Made by a program: the position numbers and the translations under genes. Below, piece after piece: positions 8,902 to 18,905 of a stretch of 49,670 nt of DNA. Each line of letters opens with the position of its first letter. The first letter of the stretch is position 1. The notes under the pieces were generated by a model that saw only the letters and a program-made list of their open reading frames with translations, searched no databases and was not told the origin of the DNA. Origin of the DNA: an uncultured Pelagibacteraceae bacterium (GTDB lineage Bacteria > Pseudomonadota > Alphaproteobacteria > Pelagibacterales > Pelagibacteraceae). The DNA lies in the NCBI GenBank assembly GCA_902590625.1, contig CACIXL010000005.1, positions 1 through 49,670 of the forward strand. Direction: 5' to 3'.

Positions 8902-10267
8902 TTAAATTAAGTTTATGTCTTATCATGTAAAGAAATATAAGAGATGGAATTACCATTATTGCAGTGATGATAAAAAATATACCCCAGTCTCCATTTAACC
9001 AATCTACTAAAGCTCCAGATGATGCTGCTAAAGTTGTTCGACCCGCTGTACCAATTGAAGCCAACAAAGCATATTGAGTTGCAGTATAATTTCTGTCTAC
9101 CAACATTGAAATAAAAGCAACGAAAGCTACAGTTGCAAAAGCTGCTGCCATATCATCAAATATCACTGCGATAGCAAATAATAATTCTGATTTCCCTGAC
9201 CATGCTAATAAAGAAAAAAGTAAATTTGTTGAGGCCATCAGTATTCCTGAAACAAACATAGCTTTTATTACACCAGATCTAATAGCGAATAAACCACCTA
9301 GCAGTGTAAAAATTACTGTGGTTAACCACCCAAGCCCTTTGGAATACAATGCTATATCTGTCTTAGTAAAACCTATTTCCTTATAAAAAATTACTGACAT
9401 TCTACCAAGAAAAGCTTCGCCGATTTTAAAAAGAAAAATAAAGGCAAGTATTGCTAAAGCAATATTAAAACCATTTTTTTTAAAAAAACTTATAACAGGA
9501 CCAGCGATTGTTCCAGTAAGCCATGCAATAATTTTTGTTAAAAGGTTCGAGGCACCTAATTTATCTTCAATCATTTTGTCAGTTTTTTTTTGAGATTCGC
9601 TTCTATCTGTTTGCAAAACTTCGTTTATAAACATTAAACCAATGTTACAGGCTATAATTACAGCACCCAGAACCAAAAAAGTTATTTGCCAATAATTTTC
9701 AAACCCAAGATTTTGAAAGAATTCTGCTGAAGTAAGTGCAACTACACCGCCTAACTTATATCCAGTCCACCAACCTACAACCGCCATTGCAGCACCAGCT
9801 TGCATTGATTTTCCCTCATTTTCTCCAATTTGTTCAATTCTTAATGCATCCACAGTTATATCTTGTGTGGCTGAAGCAATTGCAATTATCAGACCAAAAC
9901 TAATCACTAATGCTAAATTTGTAGTGGGATTAATTACACTCCAAAATATTAAACTTATTAGGATGATAGATTGCATTAAAACAATCCATCCTCGCCTGTG
10001 CCCAATTTTATCTGTTAACCAAGGAATTCTTACTCTATCTATAATTGGAGCCCATAAATAATTGAAAGCATAAACTGCAAAAATTAATCCAGCCCATCCA
10101 ATAGTACTTCTACTTAAACCATCTTCTTTCAACCAAAGACTTAAACTGCTTCCTATAATGACCCAAGGAAAACCACTTATTGCACCAAGCAATAATATTT
10201 TTATCATTCTGCGATCAAAATAGACTGAGAAAGTTTCAGTAAGTGTTTGTTTTTTATATATTTCCAT
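8894..10267 (-). CDS. ampG: AmpG-family muropeptide permease (MFS)
   Basis: A 457-residue integral membrane protein with about 12 apolar segments, AmpG-like in length and motifs: GFPWVIIGSSLSLWLKEDG near 32-50, GHRRGW (89-94) in the cytosolic loop, and ATQDITVDALRIE (133-145), the AmpG/acetyl-CoA-transporter signature. AmpG imports GlcNAc-anhydroMurNAc peptides for cell-wall recycling. The NlpC/P60 gene downstream supports this substrate. It starts 3 bases after the trkH stop. A related MFS permease with another substrate cannot be excluded. Confidence 0.85.
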   Translation of the reverse strand: MEIYKKQTLTETFSVYFDRRMIKILLLGAISGFPWVIIGSSLSLWLKEDGLSRSTIGWAGLIFAVYAFNYLWAPIIDRVRIPWLTDKIGHRRGWIVLMQSIILISLIFWSVINPTTNLALVISFGLIIAIASATQDITVDALRIEQIGENEGKSMQAGAAMAVVGWWTGYKLGGVVALTSAEFFQNLGFENYWQITFLVLGAVIIACNIGLMFINEVLQTDRSESQKKTDKMIEDKLGASNLLTKIIAWLTGTIAGPVISFFKKNGFNIALAILAFIFLFKIGEAFLGRMSVIFYKEIGFTKTDIALYSKGLGWLTTVIFTLLGGLFAIRSGVIKAMFVSGILMASTNLLFSLLAWSGKSELLFAIAVIFDDMAAAFATVAFVAFISMLVDRNYTATQYALLASIGTAGRTTLAASSGALVDWLNGDWGIFFIITAIMVIPSLIFLYMIRHKLNLND

Positions 10268-10270
10268 AAA

Positions 10271-11719
10271 TTAATTTCTCCAAAAAGATGGAAAAAAAAG
10301 CACTAGCACAGCAAATAATTCTAATCTTCCAAGCAACATACCAATCGCTAATATCCATTTTGATAAATCAGGCAGAGTTTTATAGTTTCCATCAGGTCCA
10401 ATTATCTCACCCAAACCTGGGCCTACATTTGAAATTGAACTTGCCGCACCAGAAATTGAAGTTACAAAGTCCAATCCACTTATGGAAAGAAGCATTGCAA
10501 TAATTAAAAAAATAAATAAAAATGAAAAAATAAAGATAATAACTGACCGTATAAAATCCTCTGAAATTTTTTGATTATTATATTTTGTTAAAATCACACT
10601 ATTAGGATAAATTAATTTCTTTACATAATTTTTTAAAAAAATCAAAAGCATTTGTAATCTAAATATCTTAATTCCACATGCTGTTGATCCAGCACATCCA
10701 CCAATAAACATCAAGAACAAGAAAAAAATTAAAGAAAACTTTCCCCATAAACCAAAATCATCAGTGACATAACCTGTACCAGATAAAATAGAAATAACAT
10801 TAAATGAGGAAATTCTTATTTTTTCAAATAAATTTCCCTCATAATTTATAAATAACAAGTAAAGAAACATTATCAATATTGAAATAGTTAATAAATACAT
10901 TAAACCTTTTATTTGCACATCTTGAAAAAATATTTTTTTATTGCCCTGAGAAAATTTTAGATAAGTGATAAAAGGTATGCTGCCTAAAATGATGAATAAA
11001 CTTGCAACTATTTCAATGTTTGAATTTTTAAAAAAACCTATCGAATTATTATGCGTTGAAAAACCACCCGTTGCTATAGTTGTCATCGCGTGACAAATAC
11101 TATCAAATACTGTCATCCCAAATATCCAATAGAAAAAACCACAAAATAAAGTAAGAATTATGTAAGTGGAGATTATAATGGCAGCAACTTCAATAGTTCT
11201 TGGTAAAATTTTTTCAGTGCTCCCTGGACCTTCCATTTTAAAAAGCTGCATTCCACCTACTTTTAATAATGGTAAAATTGTTATAGCCATTACAACAATA
11301 CCAATTCCACCTAACCATTGCATGATAGCTCTCCATAATAAGATACTTTTGGGGCTATTATCTAAATCAGATATAATAGTTGCACCAGTAGTAGTTATAC
11401 CTGACATGCTTTCAAAAAAAGCATCACTGAATGAAAATGTTTGATTAGATAATACGAAAGGTAGGCTTCCAAAAATTGCGACAGTTACCCAGGCAAGTGT
11501 TGAGAATAAAAAAGTTTGTCTTAGGTTTAATTTTAAATCTTTTTCAAGATTCGCCAGTATGCATAAAATACCAATAAATATGGTTACTATAGAGGATGAA
11601 ATAAAACTATGGCTATTTTCTTTATATATAACTTGCATAGAATATGGCGCAAGCATTGAAAGTCCCAACACGATGAGTAATACGCCGATTAAGAAAAAAA
11701 CTGTTTTGTTACTAGTCAT
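10271..11719 (-). CDS. trkH: Trk-type potassium uptake channel subunit TrkH
   Basis: A 482-residue membrane protein with the four pore-loop selectivity filters of TrkH/KtrB: TTTGAT (109-114), ATGGFS (216-221), SGTGYVTD (313-320) and SNVGPGLG (430-437). The GGCAGSTACGIK segment (340-351) lies in the gating-loop region. TrkH passes K+ across the inner membrane under control of cytosolic TrkA; no trkA is in the window. It is the first gene of the minus-strand run with ampG and nlpC and is divergent from lysK across a 93-base gap. That gap is AT-rich with TATAAA-like boxes but no clear -35 element. Confidence 0.94.
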   Translation of the reverse strand: MTSNKTVFFLIGVLLIVLGLSMLAPYSMQVIYKENSHSFISSSIVTIFIGILCILANLEKDLKLNLRQTFLFSTLAWVTVAIFGSLPFVLSNQTFSFSDAFFESMSGITTTGATIISDLDNSPKSILLWRAIMQWLGGIGIVVMAITILPLLKVGGMQLFKMEGPGSTEKILPRTIEVAAIIISTYIILTLFCGFFYWIFGMTVFDSICHAMTTIATGGFSTHNNSIGFFKNSNIEIVASLFIILGSIPFITYLKFSQGNKKIFFQDVQIKGLMYLLTISILIMFLYLLFINYEGNLFEKIRISSFNVISILSGTGYVTDDFGLWGKFSLIFFLFLMFIGGCAGSTACGIKIFRLQMLLIFLKNYVKKLIYPNSVILTKYNNQKISEDFIRSVIIFIFSFLFIFLIIAMLLSISGLDFVTSISGAASSISNVGPGLGEIIGPDGNYKTLPDLSKWILAIGMLLGRLELFAVLVLFFPSFWRN

Positions 11720-11812
11720 TAAAAATGAGATTATTTAAATAGTTTTAAAATTCAACTTAATATGACGTAATTATATCTGTATTTTGCATATAAAATTTAA
11801 TAAACCATTACT

Positions 11813-13381
11813 ATGCTGGATAATAACTTAATTCAATCTACCTCATCCTGGCCATTTGTTGAAATTAGAAAGCTATTAAAAGATAGAAAAGATATTATAA
11901 GAAAAAAGGGCAAAATAACTTTTCAAACTGGTTATGGGCCAAGTGGATTGCCACATATAGGAACATTTGGTGAGGTAGCTAGAACCTCTATGATGATAAA
12001 TGCTCTTAATCACATAGAAAAAATTAATCATGAACTTATTACCTTTTCTGATGATATGGACGGTTTAAGAAAGGTTCCTGATAATATCCCGGATGATCAA
12101 GTTTTGAAAGATAATTTGGGAAAGCCATTAACTGATATACCTGACCCCTTTAAAAAATTTAATAGCTTCGGTGAGCATAATAATGAGATGCTCAAAGAAT
12201 TTTTAAATAAATTTAATTTCAAATTTACTTTTAAGAGCTCAACAGAAAATTATAAAAAAGGTATCTTTAATAAATCGCTTATAAGAGTTGCAGAAAAATA
12301 TGAGAATGTAATGAACATTATTCTTCCGACTTTACGAGAGGAAAGAAGAAAAACATATTGCCCATTTTTACCGATTTGTCCAAAAACAGGGAAGGTATTG
12401 GAGATACCATTGTTAGAAATAGACAATAAAACAGGAAAAGCAATTTTTGATAATAGAGGAGAAAAAATAGAGACAAGTATTTTAGATGGGAACTGCAAAT
12501 TGCAGTGGAAAGTAGACTGGGCGATGAGATGGTTTACCTTCGATGTTGATTTTGAAATGTACGGTAAAGATTTAACTGAAAGCGCCATCTTATCAAGTAA
12601 GATTTGCAAAACTCTTGGAAAAAATCCCCCAAATGGTTTTGCCTATGAACTTTTTTTAGACGAAAAAGGAGAGAAAATTTCAAAATCAAAAGGAAACGGA
12701 ATTTCTATAGATCAGTGGCTTAGATACGCATCACCAGAGAGTCTCTCCCTTTATATGTACCCTAACCCAAAAAGAGCAAAAAAACTTTATACGGAAGTTG
12801 TACCTAAAACTGTTGATGAGTATTTAACAAGTATAGAAAAATATCCAAACCAAAAAGAAAAAGATAAAATTTTAAATCCAGTTTGGCATATACATAATGG
12901 AAAACCACCGACAGAGAAAATTGTGATGCCTTTCTCAATGTTATTAAATTTAGCTGGGTCTAGTAACGCAAACAATAAAAAAATTTTATGGAAATTTATA
13001 AATAGATTTCATCAAGAGATAAAACCTAAAGATTATCCCATTTTAGATGGGCTAACAGAGTATGCTATAAATTATTTTAAAGACAAAGTTGAACCAAATA
13101 AAAAATTTAAGAAGCCTTCATCTAGTGAAAAGAAAGCATTAGAAAATCTTGTTAAAAAATTATCTGAAATTAAACAAAACTTAAAACCTGAGGAAATACA
13201 AACTATTGTTTACGCCACAGGAAAAGAAAATGGATACGATAAAAATTTAAGAGATTGGTTTAAACTAATTTATGAAGTTGTATTTGGGGAAGAAAATGGT
13301 CCTAGGATGGGTTATTTTGTCAACTTCTTCGGATTGAAAGAGACAATTGAGTTAATGAAAGATAAAATAATAAATAATTAA
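11813..13381 (+). CDS. lysK: Lysine--tRNA ligase, class I (archaeal type)
   Basis: A 522-residue class I LysRS, as found in archaea, many alphaproteobacteria and spirochaetes, and unrelated to the class II LysS/LysU of most bacteria. Class I signatures are PHIGTFGE (47-54, HIGH-like) and KISKSKGNG (288-296, KMSKS-like). The C-terminal half is the helical anticodon-binding cage. The stop overlaps pyrD by one base (TAATG). No class II lysS is present in this window. Confidence 0.95.
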   Translation: MLDNNLIQSTSSWPFVEIRKLLKDRKDIIRKKGKITFQTGYGPSGLPHIGTFGEVARTSMMINALNHIEKINHELITFSDDMDGLRKVPDNIPDDQVLKDNLGKPLTDIPDPFKKFNSFGEHNNEMLKEFLNKFNFKFTFKSSTENYKKGIFNKSLIRVAEKYENVMNIILPTLREERRKTYCPFLPICPKTGKVLEIPLLEIDNKTGKAIFDNRGEKIETSILDGNCKLQWKVDWAMRWFTFDVDFEMYGKDLTESAILSSKICKTLGKNPPNGFAYELFLDEKGEKISKSKGNGISIDQWLRYASPESLSLYMYPNPKRAKKLYTEVVPKTVDEYLTSIEKYPNQKEKDKILNPVWHIHNGKPPTEKIVMPFSMLLNLAGSSNANNKKILWKFINRFHQEIKPKDYPILDGLTEYAINYFKDKVEPNKKFKKPSSSEKKALENLVKKLSEIKQNLKPEEIQTIVYATGKENGYDKNLRDWFKLIYEVVFGEENGPRMGYFVNFFGLKETIELMKDKIINN

Positions 13382-14427
13382 TGTTTTCAATTTTGAGACC
13401 TTATATATTTTCGCTAGACCCTGAAGTGGCTCATGATTTAGCTATTAAATCTTTGAAAGCAAATATTCTTCCAAAAAGTTTTTTTAAAGTGGAAAGCGAG
13501 GAAATGCTTGAGACCAATCTGTTAGGAAAAACAATTTCAAACCCGATTGGCTTAGCGGCTGGTTTTGATAAAAGCGCTGAAGTTTACAACTCTCTTTTTA
13601 AATTTGGCTTTGGCTTTATCGAGGTAGGTACCGTCACTCCAAAACAGCAATTAGGAAATCCAAAACCAAGGATATTTAGATTAGAGAAAGATCAGGCACT
13701 TATTAATCGTCTTGGATTTAACAATCATGGATCAGAAACTGTATCAAAGAGAATATCAAATGATCACCCTGATGGGTTTTTAGGAATTAACATTGGACCA
13801 AATAAAGTAACAAAAAAAAAGGAAGATGATTATTATAATTGTCTCTCAAGACTCGGGATATATGCTGGATATGTAACAATTAATATCTCTTCACCGAACA
13901 CCGAAGGTTTAAGAGATTTCCATGATCATGACGAGATGAATAAACTTTTATCCGGAATAAATAAAATTATAAAAGAAAAGAAAATCAAATGTCCAATAGC
14001 GATAAAAATATCACCTGATATTTATAATAATGAAGTTAGTAAAATAGTTGAATTAGTGAGCCGCCATAAAATACAAGGTATAATAATTTCTAATACAACA
14101 GACAGCAATCGTGATAATCTTTCTGATATTAAAAGACATGAAGTTGGTGGGTTATCAGGACAACCACTTAAGGATATTTCAACAAATTTAATTAAAAAAT
14201 TCTATAAAGAGACTAAGGGAAAGATTGAGATAATAGGAGTCGGTGGAGTGGATTCTGGAGCGAGTGCTTTTGAAAAAATAACAGCCGGCGCTAACGCGGT
14301 TCAACTATATACAGGCATGGTATATAAAGGGCCGGGTATTGTTAAAGAGATTAAAAAAGACTTAATATCAATTTTAAAAAAAGAAAATCTCAAAAATGTT
14401 AGTGAAGCAGTCGGAATTAACGCTTGA
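13381..14427 (+). CDS. pyrD: Dihydroorotate dehydrogenase (quinone), class 2
   Basis: A 348-residue FMN enzyme that oxidises dihydroorotate to orotate in UMP synthesis, passing electrons to quinone at the inner membrane. Class 2 features are the N-terminal extension before the barrel (MFSILRPYIFSLDPEVAHDLA), AGFDKS (60-65), and NISSPNTEGLR (168-178), whose Ser171 is the expected catalytic base. The phosphate-binding GVGGVDSGASA lies near 280. It overlaps lysK by one base and ends 41 bases before rpmB. Confidence 0.95.
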   Translation: MFSILRPYIFSLDPEVAHDLAIKSLKANILPKSFFKVESEEMLETNLLGKTISNPIGLAAGFDKSAEVYNSLFKFGFGFIEVGTVTPKQQLGNPKPRIFRLEKDQALINRLGFNNHGSETVSKRISNDHPDGFLGINIGPNKVTKKKEDDYYNCLSRLGIYAGYVTINISSPNTEGLRDFHDHDEMNKLLSGINKIIKEKKIKCPIAIKISPDIYNNEVSKIVELVSRHKIQGIIISNTTDSNRDNLSDIKRHEVGGLSGQPLKDISTNLIKKFYKETKGKIEIIGVGGVDSGASAFEKITAGANAVQLYTGMVYKGPGIVKEIKKDLISILKKENLKNVSEAVGINA

Positions 14428-14468
14428 CCCCAATGTACACAAGAATTATATAACACCAGGAAAAAATT

Positions 14469-14747
14469 ATGTCTAAAAGATGCGAATTAACAGGAATATC
14501 ACCTTTAAAAGGTCATAACGTTAGCCACGCTAAAAATAAAACAAAAAGAAGATTTCTACCCAATTTAAAGAAAGTCACTTTTAGAAGTGATATTTTAAAA
14601 AAAGATATTAAATTAAGTGTAGCTAACGCTGCTTTAAGAACTGTAGATTTCAAAGGCGGTTTAGATAAGTTTTTAATGTCAGCAAAAAACGCTAAACTAT
14701 CAAAAAAAGTTAAAAAAATAAAAGCTTCAATTTCAGCTAAATCATAA
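14469..14747 (+). CDS. rpmB: 50S ribosomal protein L28
   Basis: A 92-residue basic protein, within the length range for alphaproteobacterial L28 (about 90-100). It begins MSKRCELTGISPLKGHNVSH and continues with KTKRRFLPNL, both diagnostic. AGGA lies 9-12 bases ahead of the ATG. It is followed after 7 bases by a queuosine-precursor-transporter-like gene. Confidence 0.95.
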   Translation: MSKRCELTGISPLKGHNVSHAKNKTKRRFLPNLKKVTFRSDILKKDIKLSVANAALRTVDFKGGLDKFLMSAKNAKLSKKVKKIKASISAKS

Positions 14748-14754
14748 TTCTAGA

Positions 14755-15330
14755 ATGAATTTATTTTACAAACTCTCTATTTTGATGGGTTTGGTTGTAG
14801 TTTTTTCAAATTACTTAGTTCAATTTCCTGTCCAATATATTGGATTAAACGAGATCTTAACTTATGGCGCTTTTAGTTATCCAATCACATTTTTAATAAC
14901 AGATTTAGCAAACCGTGCTTACGGTAAATTGGTTGCAAGAAAAGTTGTTTATATAGGATTTGCTATTGGAGTTTTCTTAACATTATTTGTATCTACTAAT
15001 TTTTCAGATATAATTTCTATAAGAATTGCTGTTGGTTCTGGAGTTGCATTTTTTATTGCTCAAAACTTAGATGTTCAAATCTTTGATTCTTTAAGAAAAA
15101 AAATATGGTATGCGGCTCCTCTCGCATCATCAATAATTGGATCTTTAACTGATACGTTTTTATTTTTTTCAATTGCTTTTTATGCAACAGGAATACCTTG
15201 GGTGACTTTAGCTTTTGGAGATTTAGCGGTAAAGTTATTTATAGCGCTGGTTATGTTAATTCCGTTTAAATTACTAATAAATAAAATAAAAGACTTTTCG
15301 GACAGTTCTATTTCAGAAATTAAGAATTAG
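14755..15330 (+). CDS. YhhQ/VUT-family transporter (probable queuosine precursor uptake)
   Basis: A 191-residue protein with about six apolar helices. It matches the vitamin-uptake-transporter-like YhhQ family, with [16 protein letters not shown] near 41-57 and [21 protein letters not shown] near 121-142. E. coli YhhQ imports the queuosine precursors preQ0/preQ1. It is somewhat shorter than E. coli YhhQ (about 220). Substrate is inferred from the family only; no queuosine gene is adjacent. Its last 4 bases overlap the end of cobT on the other strand. Confidence 0.8.
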   Translation: MNLFYKLSILMGLVVVFSNYLVQFPVQYIGLNEILTYGAFSYPITFLITDLANRAYGKLVARKVVYIGFAIGVFLTLFVSTNFSDIISIRIAVGSGVAFFIAQNLDVQIFDSLRKKIWYAAPLASSIIGSLTDTFLFFSIAFYATGIPWVTLAFGDLAVKLFIALVMLIPFKLLINKIKDFSDSSISEIKN

Positions 15331-17126
15331 TGAATAGTTTTTTTATTTTTTTCGACAAATAAGTCTGTTAGCTGATTAATCATCACATCACCTAAATCTT
15401 GAACATCTGTAATTTTTACAGCTTGATTATAATATCTTGTAACATCATGACCAATACCAATAGCTAATAATTCAATATTTGTTTTATTCTCAATCCATTT
15501 AACTGTTTTTTTAAGATTAGACTCTAGATAGTCACTAGTATTTGTCGATAAAGTAGAGTCATCAACTGGAGCTCCATCAGAGATTACCATTAGAATTTTT
15601 CTTTCTTCTTTTCTTCTATTCATTTTGTTATAAGCCCATTTAAGTGCTTCACCATCGATGTTTTCTTTTAAAAGACCCTCTTTAAGCATTAAACCCATAT
15701 TATTTTTTGCCTGTCTCCAAGGTGTGTCTGCTGATTTATAAATAATGTGTCTAAGATCATTTAATCTTCCTGGTAAATTTGGTTTATCATTTTTCATCCA
15801 TTTTTCTCTAGATGATCCCCCCTTCCAATGCTTCGTGGTAAAGCCTAGTATTTCAACTTTAACTGCACATCTTTCTAATGTTCTAGAAAGTATGTCAGCG
15901 CAGATTGCTGCTACTGAAATAGGCTTACCTCTCATAGAACCAGAGTTATCAATTAAAATAGTTACTAGTGTGTCTTTAAACTCGATATCCTTCTCTTTTT
16001 TGAAAGATAAAGAATTAAACGGATCCATAATTATTCTTGGTAATTTTGAAGTATCTAATAATCCTTCCTCAAGGTCAAAATTCCAAGATCTATTTTGTTT
16101 AGCTAAAAGTTTTCTTTGTAACTTGTTGGCAAGTTTAGATATAAAATTTTTAAGCTGTAATAATTGCTGATCTAAATTTTTTCTTAATCTAGTAAGCTCT
16201 TCAGCATTCTCCAATTCCTCAGCCTTAATAATTTCATCAAATTCTTCAGTATAAGTTTTATAATTTATGTCACTTAAAGCATTCTTTCCTTTTTTTCTTA
16301 AATCTGGTTGAGAACTGTCTTCTATTTCAATATTTTCTTCAGCTTGGTCTGACTCTTTCGCTTCATTTTCAAGATCAGGCATGCCAGAATCTATAGACAT
16401 TTCCTCTTGTTTATCCTCTTTTTCTTTTGCCTGTTTTTCCTGATTATCTGGTTTATTTTGCTTATCATCGTTATTTTTTTCGTCATCTTTTTTCTCTTCT
16501 TCATCTAGGTTTTCATCAAGATTCATATCTGCAATAAGCTCAGAAATGAGGGAGTTAAATTTTTCTTGATTTAAAGTAAATTCATTCAATTGACCGATCT
16601 TACCTTTAAATTTCTCACTTAAATCTTTTTTGTATGATTTAAGTTTTTTGTCGATTTGACTATTATTTTCAAAATCAAGAAATTTTGTTCTTAAATAATT
16701 TTCAAAAGATTCAACAATTTTATCTTCACTGCTTTTAAAATCTAAACCATTTACCCTTTCTTGATAAAAAGTTTCAATGTTGTTTTTTACTCCTTTAAAA
16801 TAGCTAGTTCCAATTTTTTCACATCTAATTTTTTCTGAAATTCGGTATAATTGTTTAGATATATTTCCATTAGGCTCAAACTGTTTAAGTGTTTTTGGAT
16901 CAGAGAATCTATGTCTTAAGGATTTTGAGTCTGCTATCGCTCTTATTTGATTATAATTTAGTTTATTTTTAATCGGACTTAGTTCTGGCAGTCTGATTGA
17001 GTTTTTCCCAGATTTAGAGGTATCATTGCCAAATGTAACTTCAATTTTTTCTGAGTTAGACAACGATCTTACTGTAGAACTAATTGCAGTTTTAAAATCA
17101 GCTATTTTTTCTTTTTTATTTTCCAC
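15327..17126 (-). CDS. cobT: CobT-like VWA-domain protein (cobaltochelatase subunit homologue)
   Basis: I place the start at a GTG (17126-17124), one base after the cobS stop, giving 599 residues. A longer frame from 17171 would add 15 residues inside cobS and does not resemble CobT. After an N-terminal segment [15 protein letters not shown] come helical regions, then a long acidic, low-complexity linker at about 203-275 (rich in D, E, K, N, Q). A C-terminal VWA domain carries the MIDAS motif DNSGS at 393-397. CobT partners the AAA+ subunit CobS; with CobN they insert cobalt into hydrogenobyrinate diamide. No CobN or other cobalamin gene is visible here. Confidence 0.9.
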   Translation of the reverse strand: MENKKEKIADFKTAISSTVRSLSNSEKIEVTFGNDTSKSGKNSIRLPELSPIKNKLNYNQIRAIADSKSLRHRFSDPKTLKQFEPNGNISKQLYRISEKIRCEKIGTSYFKGVKNNIETFYQERVNGLDFKSSEDKIVESFENYLRTKFLDFENNSQIDKKLKSYKKDLSEKFKGKIGQLNEFTLNQEKFNSLISELIADMNLDENLDEEEKKDDEKNNDDKQNKPDNQEKQAKEKEDKQEEMSIDSGMPDLENEAKESDQAEENIEIEDSSQPDLRKKGKNALSDINYKTYTEEFDEIIKAEELENAEELTRLRKNLDQQLLQLKNFISKLANKLQRKLLAKQNRSWNFDLEEGLLDTSKLPRIIMDPFNSLSFKKEKDIEFKDTLVTILIDNSGSMRGKPISVAAICADILSRTLERCAVKVEILGFTTKHWKGGSSREKWMKNDKPNLPGRLNDLRHIIYKSADTPWRQAKNNMGLMLKEGLLKENIDGEALKWAYNKMNRRKEERKILMVISDGAPVDDSTLSTNTSDYLESNLKKTVKWIENKTNIELLAIGIGHDVTRYYNQAVKITDVQDLGDVMINQLTDLFVEKNKKTIH

Positions 17127-17127
17127 T

Positions 17128-18105
17128 TTATAAAGTGATATTAATAGAAGACTCCGGCAAATCTTCTCCAAAACATCTTTGGTAGTATTCAGAAATTATT
17201 TTTTTTTCTAAATCATCACACTTATTTAAAAATGTGATTCTGAAAGCATATCCTTGATCTTTAAATATTCCTGTATTCTCCGCCCAATGCAAAACTGTAC
17301 GAGGACTCATCACGGTTGAGATATCACCATTAATAAAACCTTTTCTTGTGAGGTCAGCAACCTTTATCATGTTTGATAAAAGTTCTTTTCCTTCCTTATT
17401 ATTTAAATTCTTATTCTTTGCTAAAATTATTTCTAATTCTTTTTCAAATGGCAGGTAATTTAACGTTGAAACAATATTCCATCTGTCCATTTGACCCTGG
17501 TTAATTTGCTGAGTGCCATGGTACAAACCAGTTGTGTCTCCAAGTCCAACAGTATTTGTTGTAGCAAAAATTCTAAACAAATCGTGTTGTTGTAATACTT
17601 TATTCTTATCTAATAATGTAAAATTTCCTTCGCTTTCTAAAACTCTTTGAATTACAAACATAACATCGGGTCTTCCAGCATCATATTCATCAAAAACTAA
17701 TGCCACTGGATTCTGAATCGACCAAGGTAAAATACCCTCTTTAAACTCAGTAATTTGCTTTCCATCTTTTAATACAATTGCATCTTTACCAATCAAATCT
17801 ATTCTACTTATATGGCTATCTAAATTTACTCTGACACATGGCCAGTTTAGTCTTGCGGCTACTTGTTCTATATGAGTAGATTTTCCAGTTCCATGGTAAC
17901 CTTGAATTAAGACTCTTTTATTAAAAGAGAAACCTGCTAAAATTGCTAAAGTTGTGTCTTTATCAAATTTGTAGTCAGGATCAATTTTTGGAACGTATTC
18001 ATTTTTTTTTGAAAAAGCACCAACTTGCATATCACTTTCAAATCCAAAAGTTTGCTTTACTGATAATTTGATATCTGTTTTTGGTAAAAATTGTTCTGAG
18101 CTCAT
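17128..18105 (-). CDS. cobS: CobS-like AAA+ ATPase (cobaltochelatase subunit homologue)
   Basis: A 325-residue MoxR-like AAA+ ATPase of the CobS type (usual length about 330). It has Walker [10 protein letters not shown] (69-77), Walker B VALVFDE (134-140), a sensor-like ATTNT segment near 182-186, and [10 protein letters not shown] in the C-terminal lid. CobS forms a ring chaperone with the VWA protein CobT, here directly downstream. The start ATG overlaps the upstream DnaJ-like stop by 4 bases. Confidence 0.92.
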   Translation of the reverse strand: MSSEQFLPKTDIKLSVKQTFGFESDMQVGAFSKKNEYVPKIDPDYKFDKDTTLAILAGFSFNKRVLIQGYHGTGKSTHIEQVAARLNWPCVRVNLDSHISRIDLIGKDAIVLKDGKQITEFKEGILPWSIQNPVALVFDEYDAGRPDVMFVIQRVLESEGNFTLLDKNKVLQQHDLFRIFATTNTVGLGDTTGLYHGTQQINQGQMDRWNIVSTLNYLPFEKELEIILAKNKNLNNKEGKELLSNMIKVADLTRKGFINGDISTVMSPRTVLHWAENTGIFKDQGYAFRITFLNKCDDLEKKIISEYYQRCFGEDLPESSINITL

Positions 18106-18617
18106 TTTTTTCCTAAAGTTTTTTTTAATTGACTATATGCCAAAGTAATTTTTTTTAATTTATCTTCAAATTTTTTATTACCTTGGTTTTTATCAGGATG
18201 ATACTTTTTTACAAGTTCTTTGAATTTTGAGTGTATTTGTTCCCATTTTACCTCTTCATTTAATTCCATTACTTGTAAAGCATCCTTGTCTTGCTGTGAC
18301 ACTTTTGTTTTTTTAAAATCTCTAAAATTTGATGTTTTAAAAATATTTAATTTATCCTCTAAAGCATTGTTCCACAAAATATTAAAAAAATTGTCTGAAG
18401 AACCAAATGTTTTTGTAGATTTGTGCCATGTTAAATCAGATTTTATAAAAAACTCTATTTGCTCATTGTTCATGTTTTCAAAATAATTCCAATTTTTGTT
18501 AAAAATTTTTATGTGATTTAAGCAAAGTAGCCTGTATTTTCTGCTATTATCTTTTTCAACGGGAGCTTTATATGCCCCAATTTCATTACAATTTTCCCAA
18601 TCACAAATTATTTTCAT
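18102..18617 (-). CDS. DnaJ-domain protein with N-terminal Cys/His motif
   Basis: A 171-residue protein with a C-terminal J domain (about 115-171) carrying the HPD tripeptide at 140-142, the element that stimulates Hsp70 ATPase. The N-terminal part has Cys5-x4-Cys10 and Cys32-x2-His35, a spacing that could bind zinc. This architecture, next to cobS-cobT and opposite bolA, is a recurring alphaproteobacterial arrangement. The client is unknown; with CobST it may form an unfoldase or assembly machine. It overlaps cobS by 4 bases. Confidence 0.85.
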   Translation of the reverse strand: MKIICDWENCNEIGAYKAPVEKDNSRKYRLLCLNHIKIFNKNWNYFENMNNEQIEFFIKSDLTWHKSTKTFGSSDNFFNILWNNALEDKLNIFKTSNFRDFKKTKVSQQDKDALQVMELNEEVKWEQIHSKFKELVKKYHPDKNQGNKKFEDKLKKITLAYSQLKKTLGKK

Positions 18618-18647
18618 TGGATAAGTCTATATAGTAAAATTAAATTA

Positions 18648-18905
18648 ATGAAAAATTATTTTGACGAAATTTGTAAGAAATTAAAAAAAGAAATTATTAT
18701 TGAAGATATTTTGATTGTTGATAATTCTCATAAACATAGGGGTCATAAATTTTTTTCTTCAGAAAAATTCCATTTACATTTAAAGATAAGATCATTATAT
18801 CTAAATTCCCTTCCAAGAATTAACGCTCAAAAATTAGTTATGAAAATTTTGAGAGACGATCTAGAAACTAAAATTCATGCACTGGAAATCAGTATTGAGA
18901 AATAG
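18648..18905 (+). CDS. BolA family protein
   Basis: An 85-residue protein with the BolA fold signatures: NSHKHRGH (26-33), FHLHLKI (41-47), a basic helix with R57 and Q61, and KIHALEISI (75-83). BolA proteins partner monothiol glutaredoxins in [2Fe-2S] handling or act as regulators. It is transcribed away from the DnaJ-like gene across a 30-base gap, and its final 17 bases overlap the end of aroB on the opposite strand. Confidence 0.92.
   Translation: MKNYFDEICKKLKKEIIIEDILIVDNSHKHRGHKFFSSEKFHLHLKIRSLYLNSLPRINAQKLVMKILRDDLETKIHALEISIEK

Noticed and set aside
15745-16170. 141-codon plus-strand open frame opposite cobT
   Set aside because: It lies fully inside the CobT VWA/linker coding region and looks like a codon-bias shadow.
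17127-17171. Longer N-terminus for CobT starting within cobS
   Set aside because: The extra residues do not look like CobT, and a GTG one base after the cobS stop gives the expected N-terminus.
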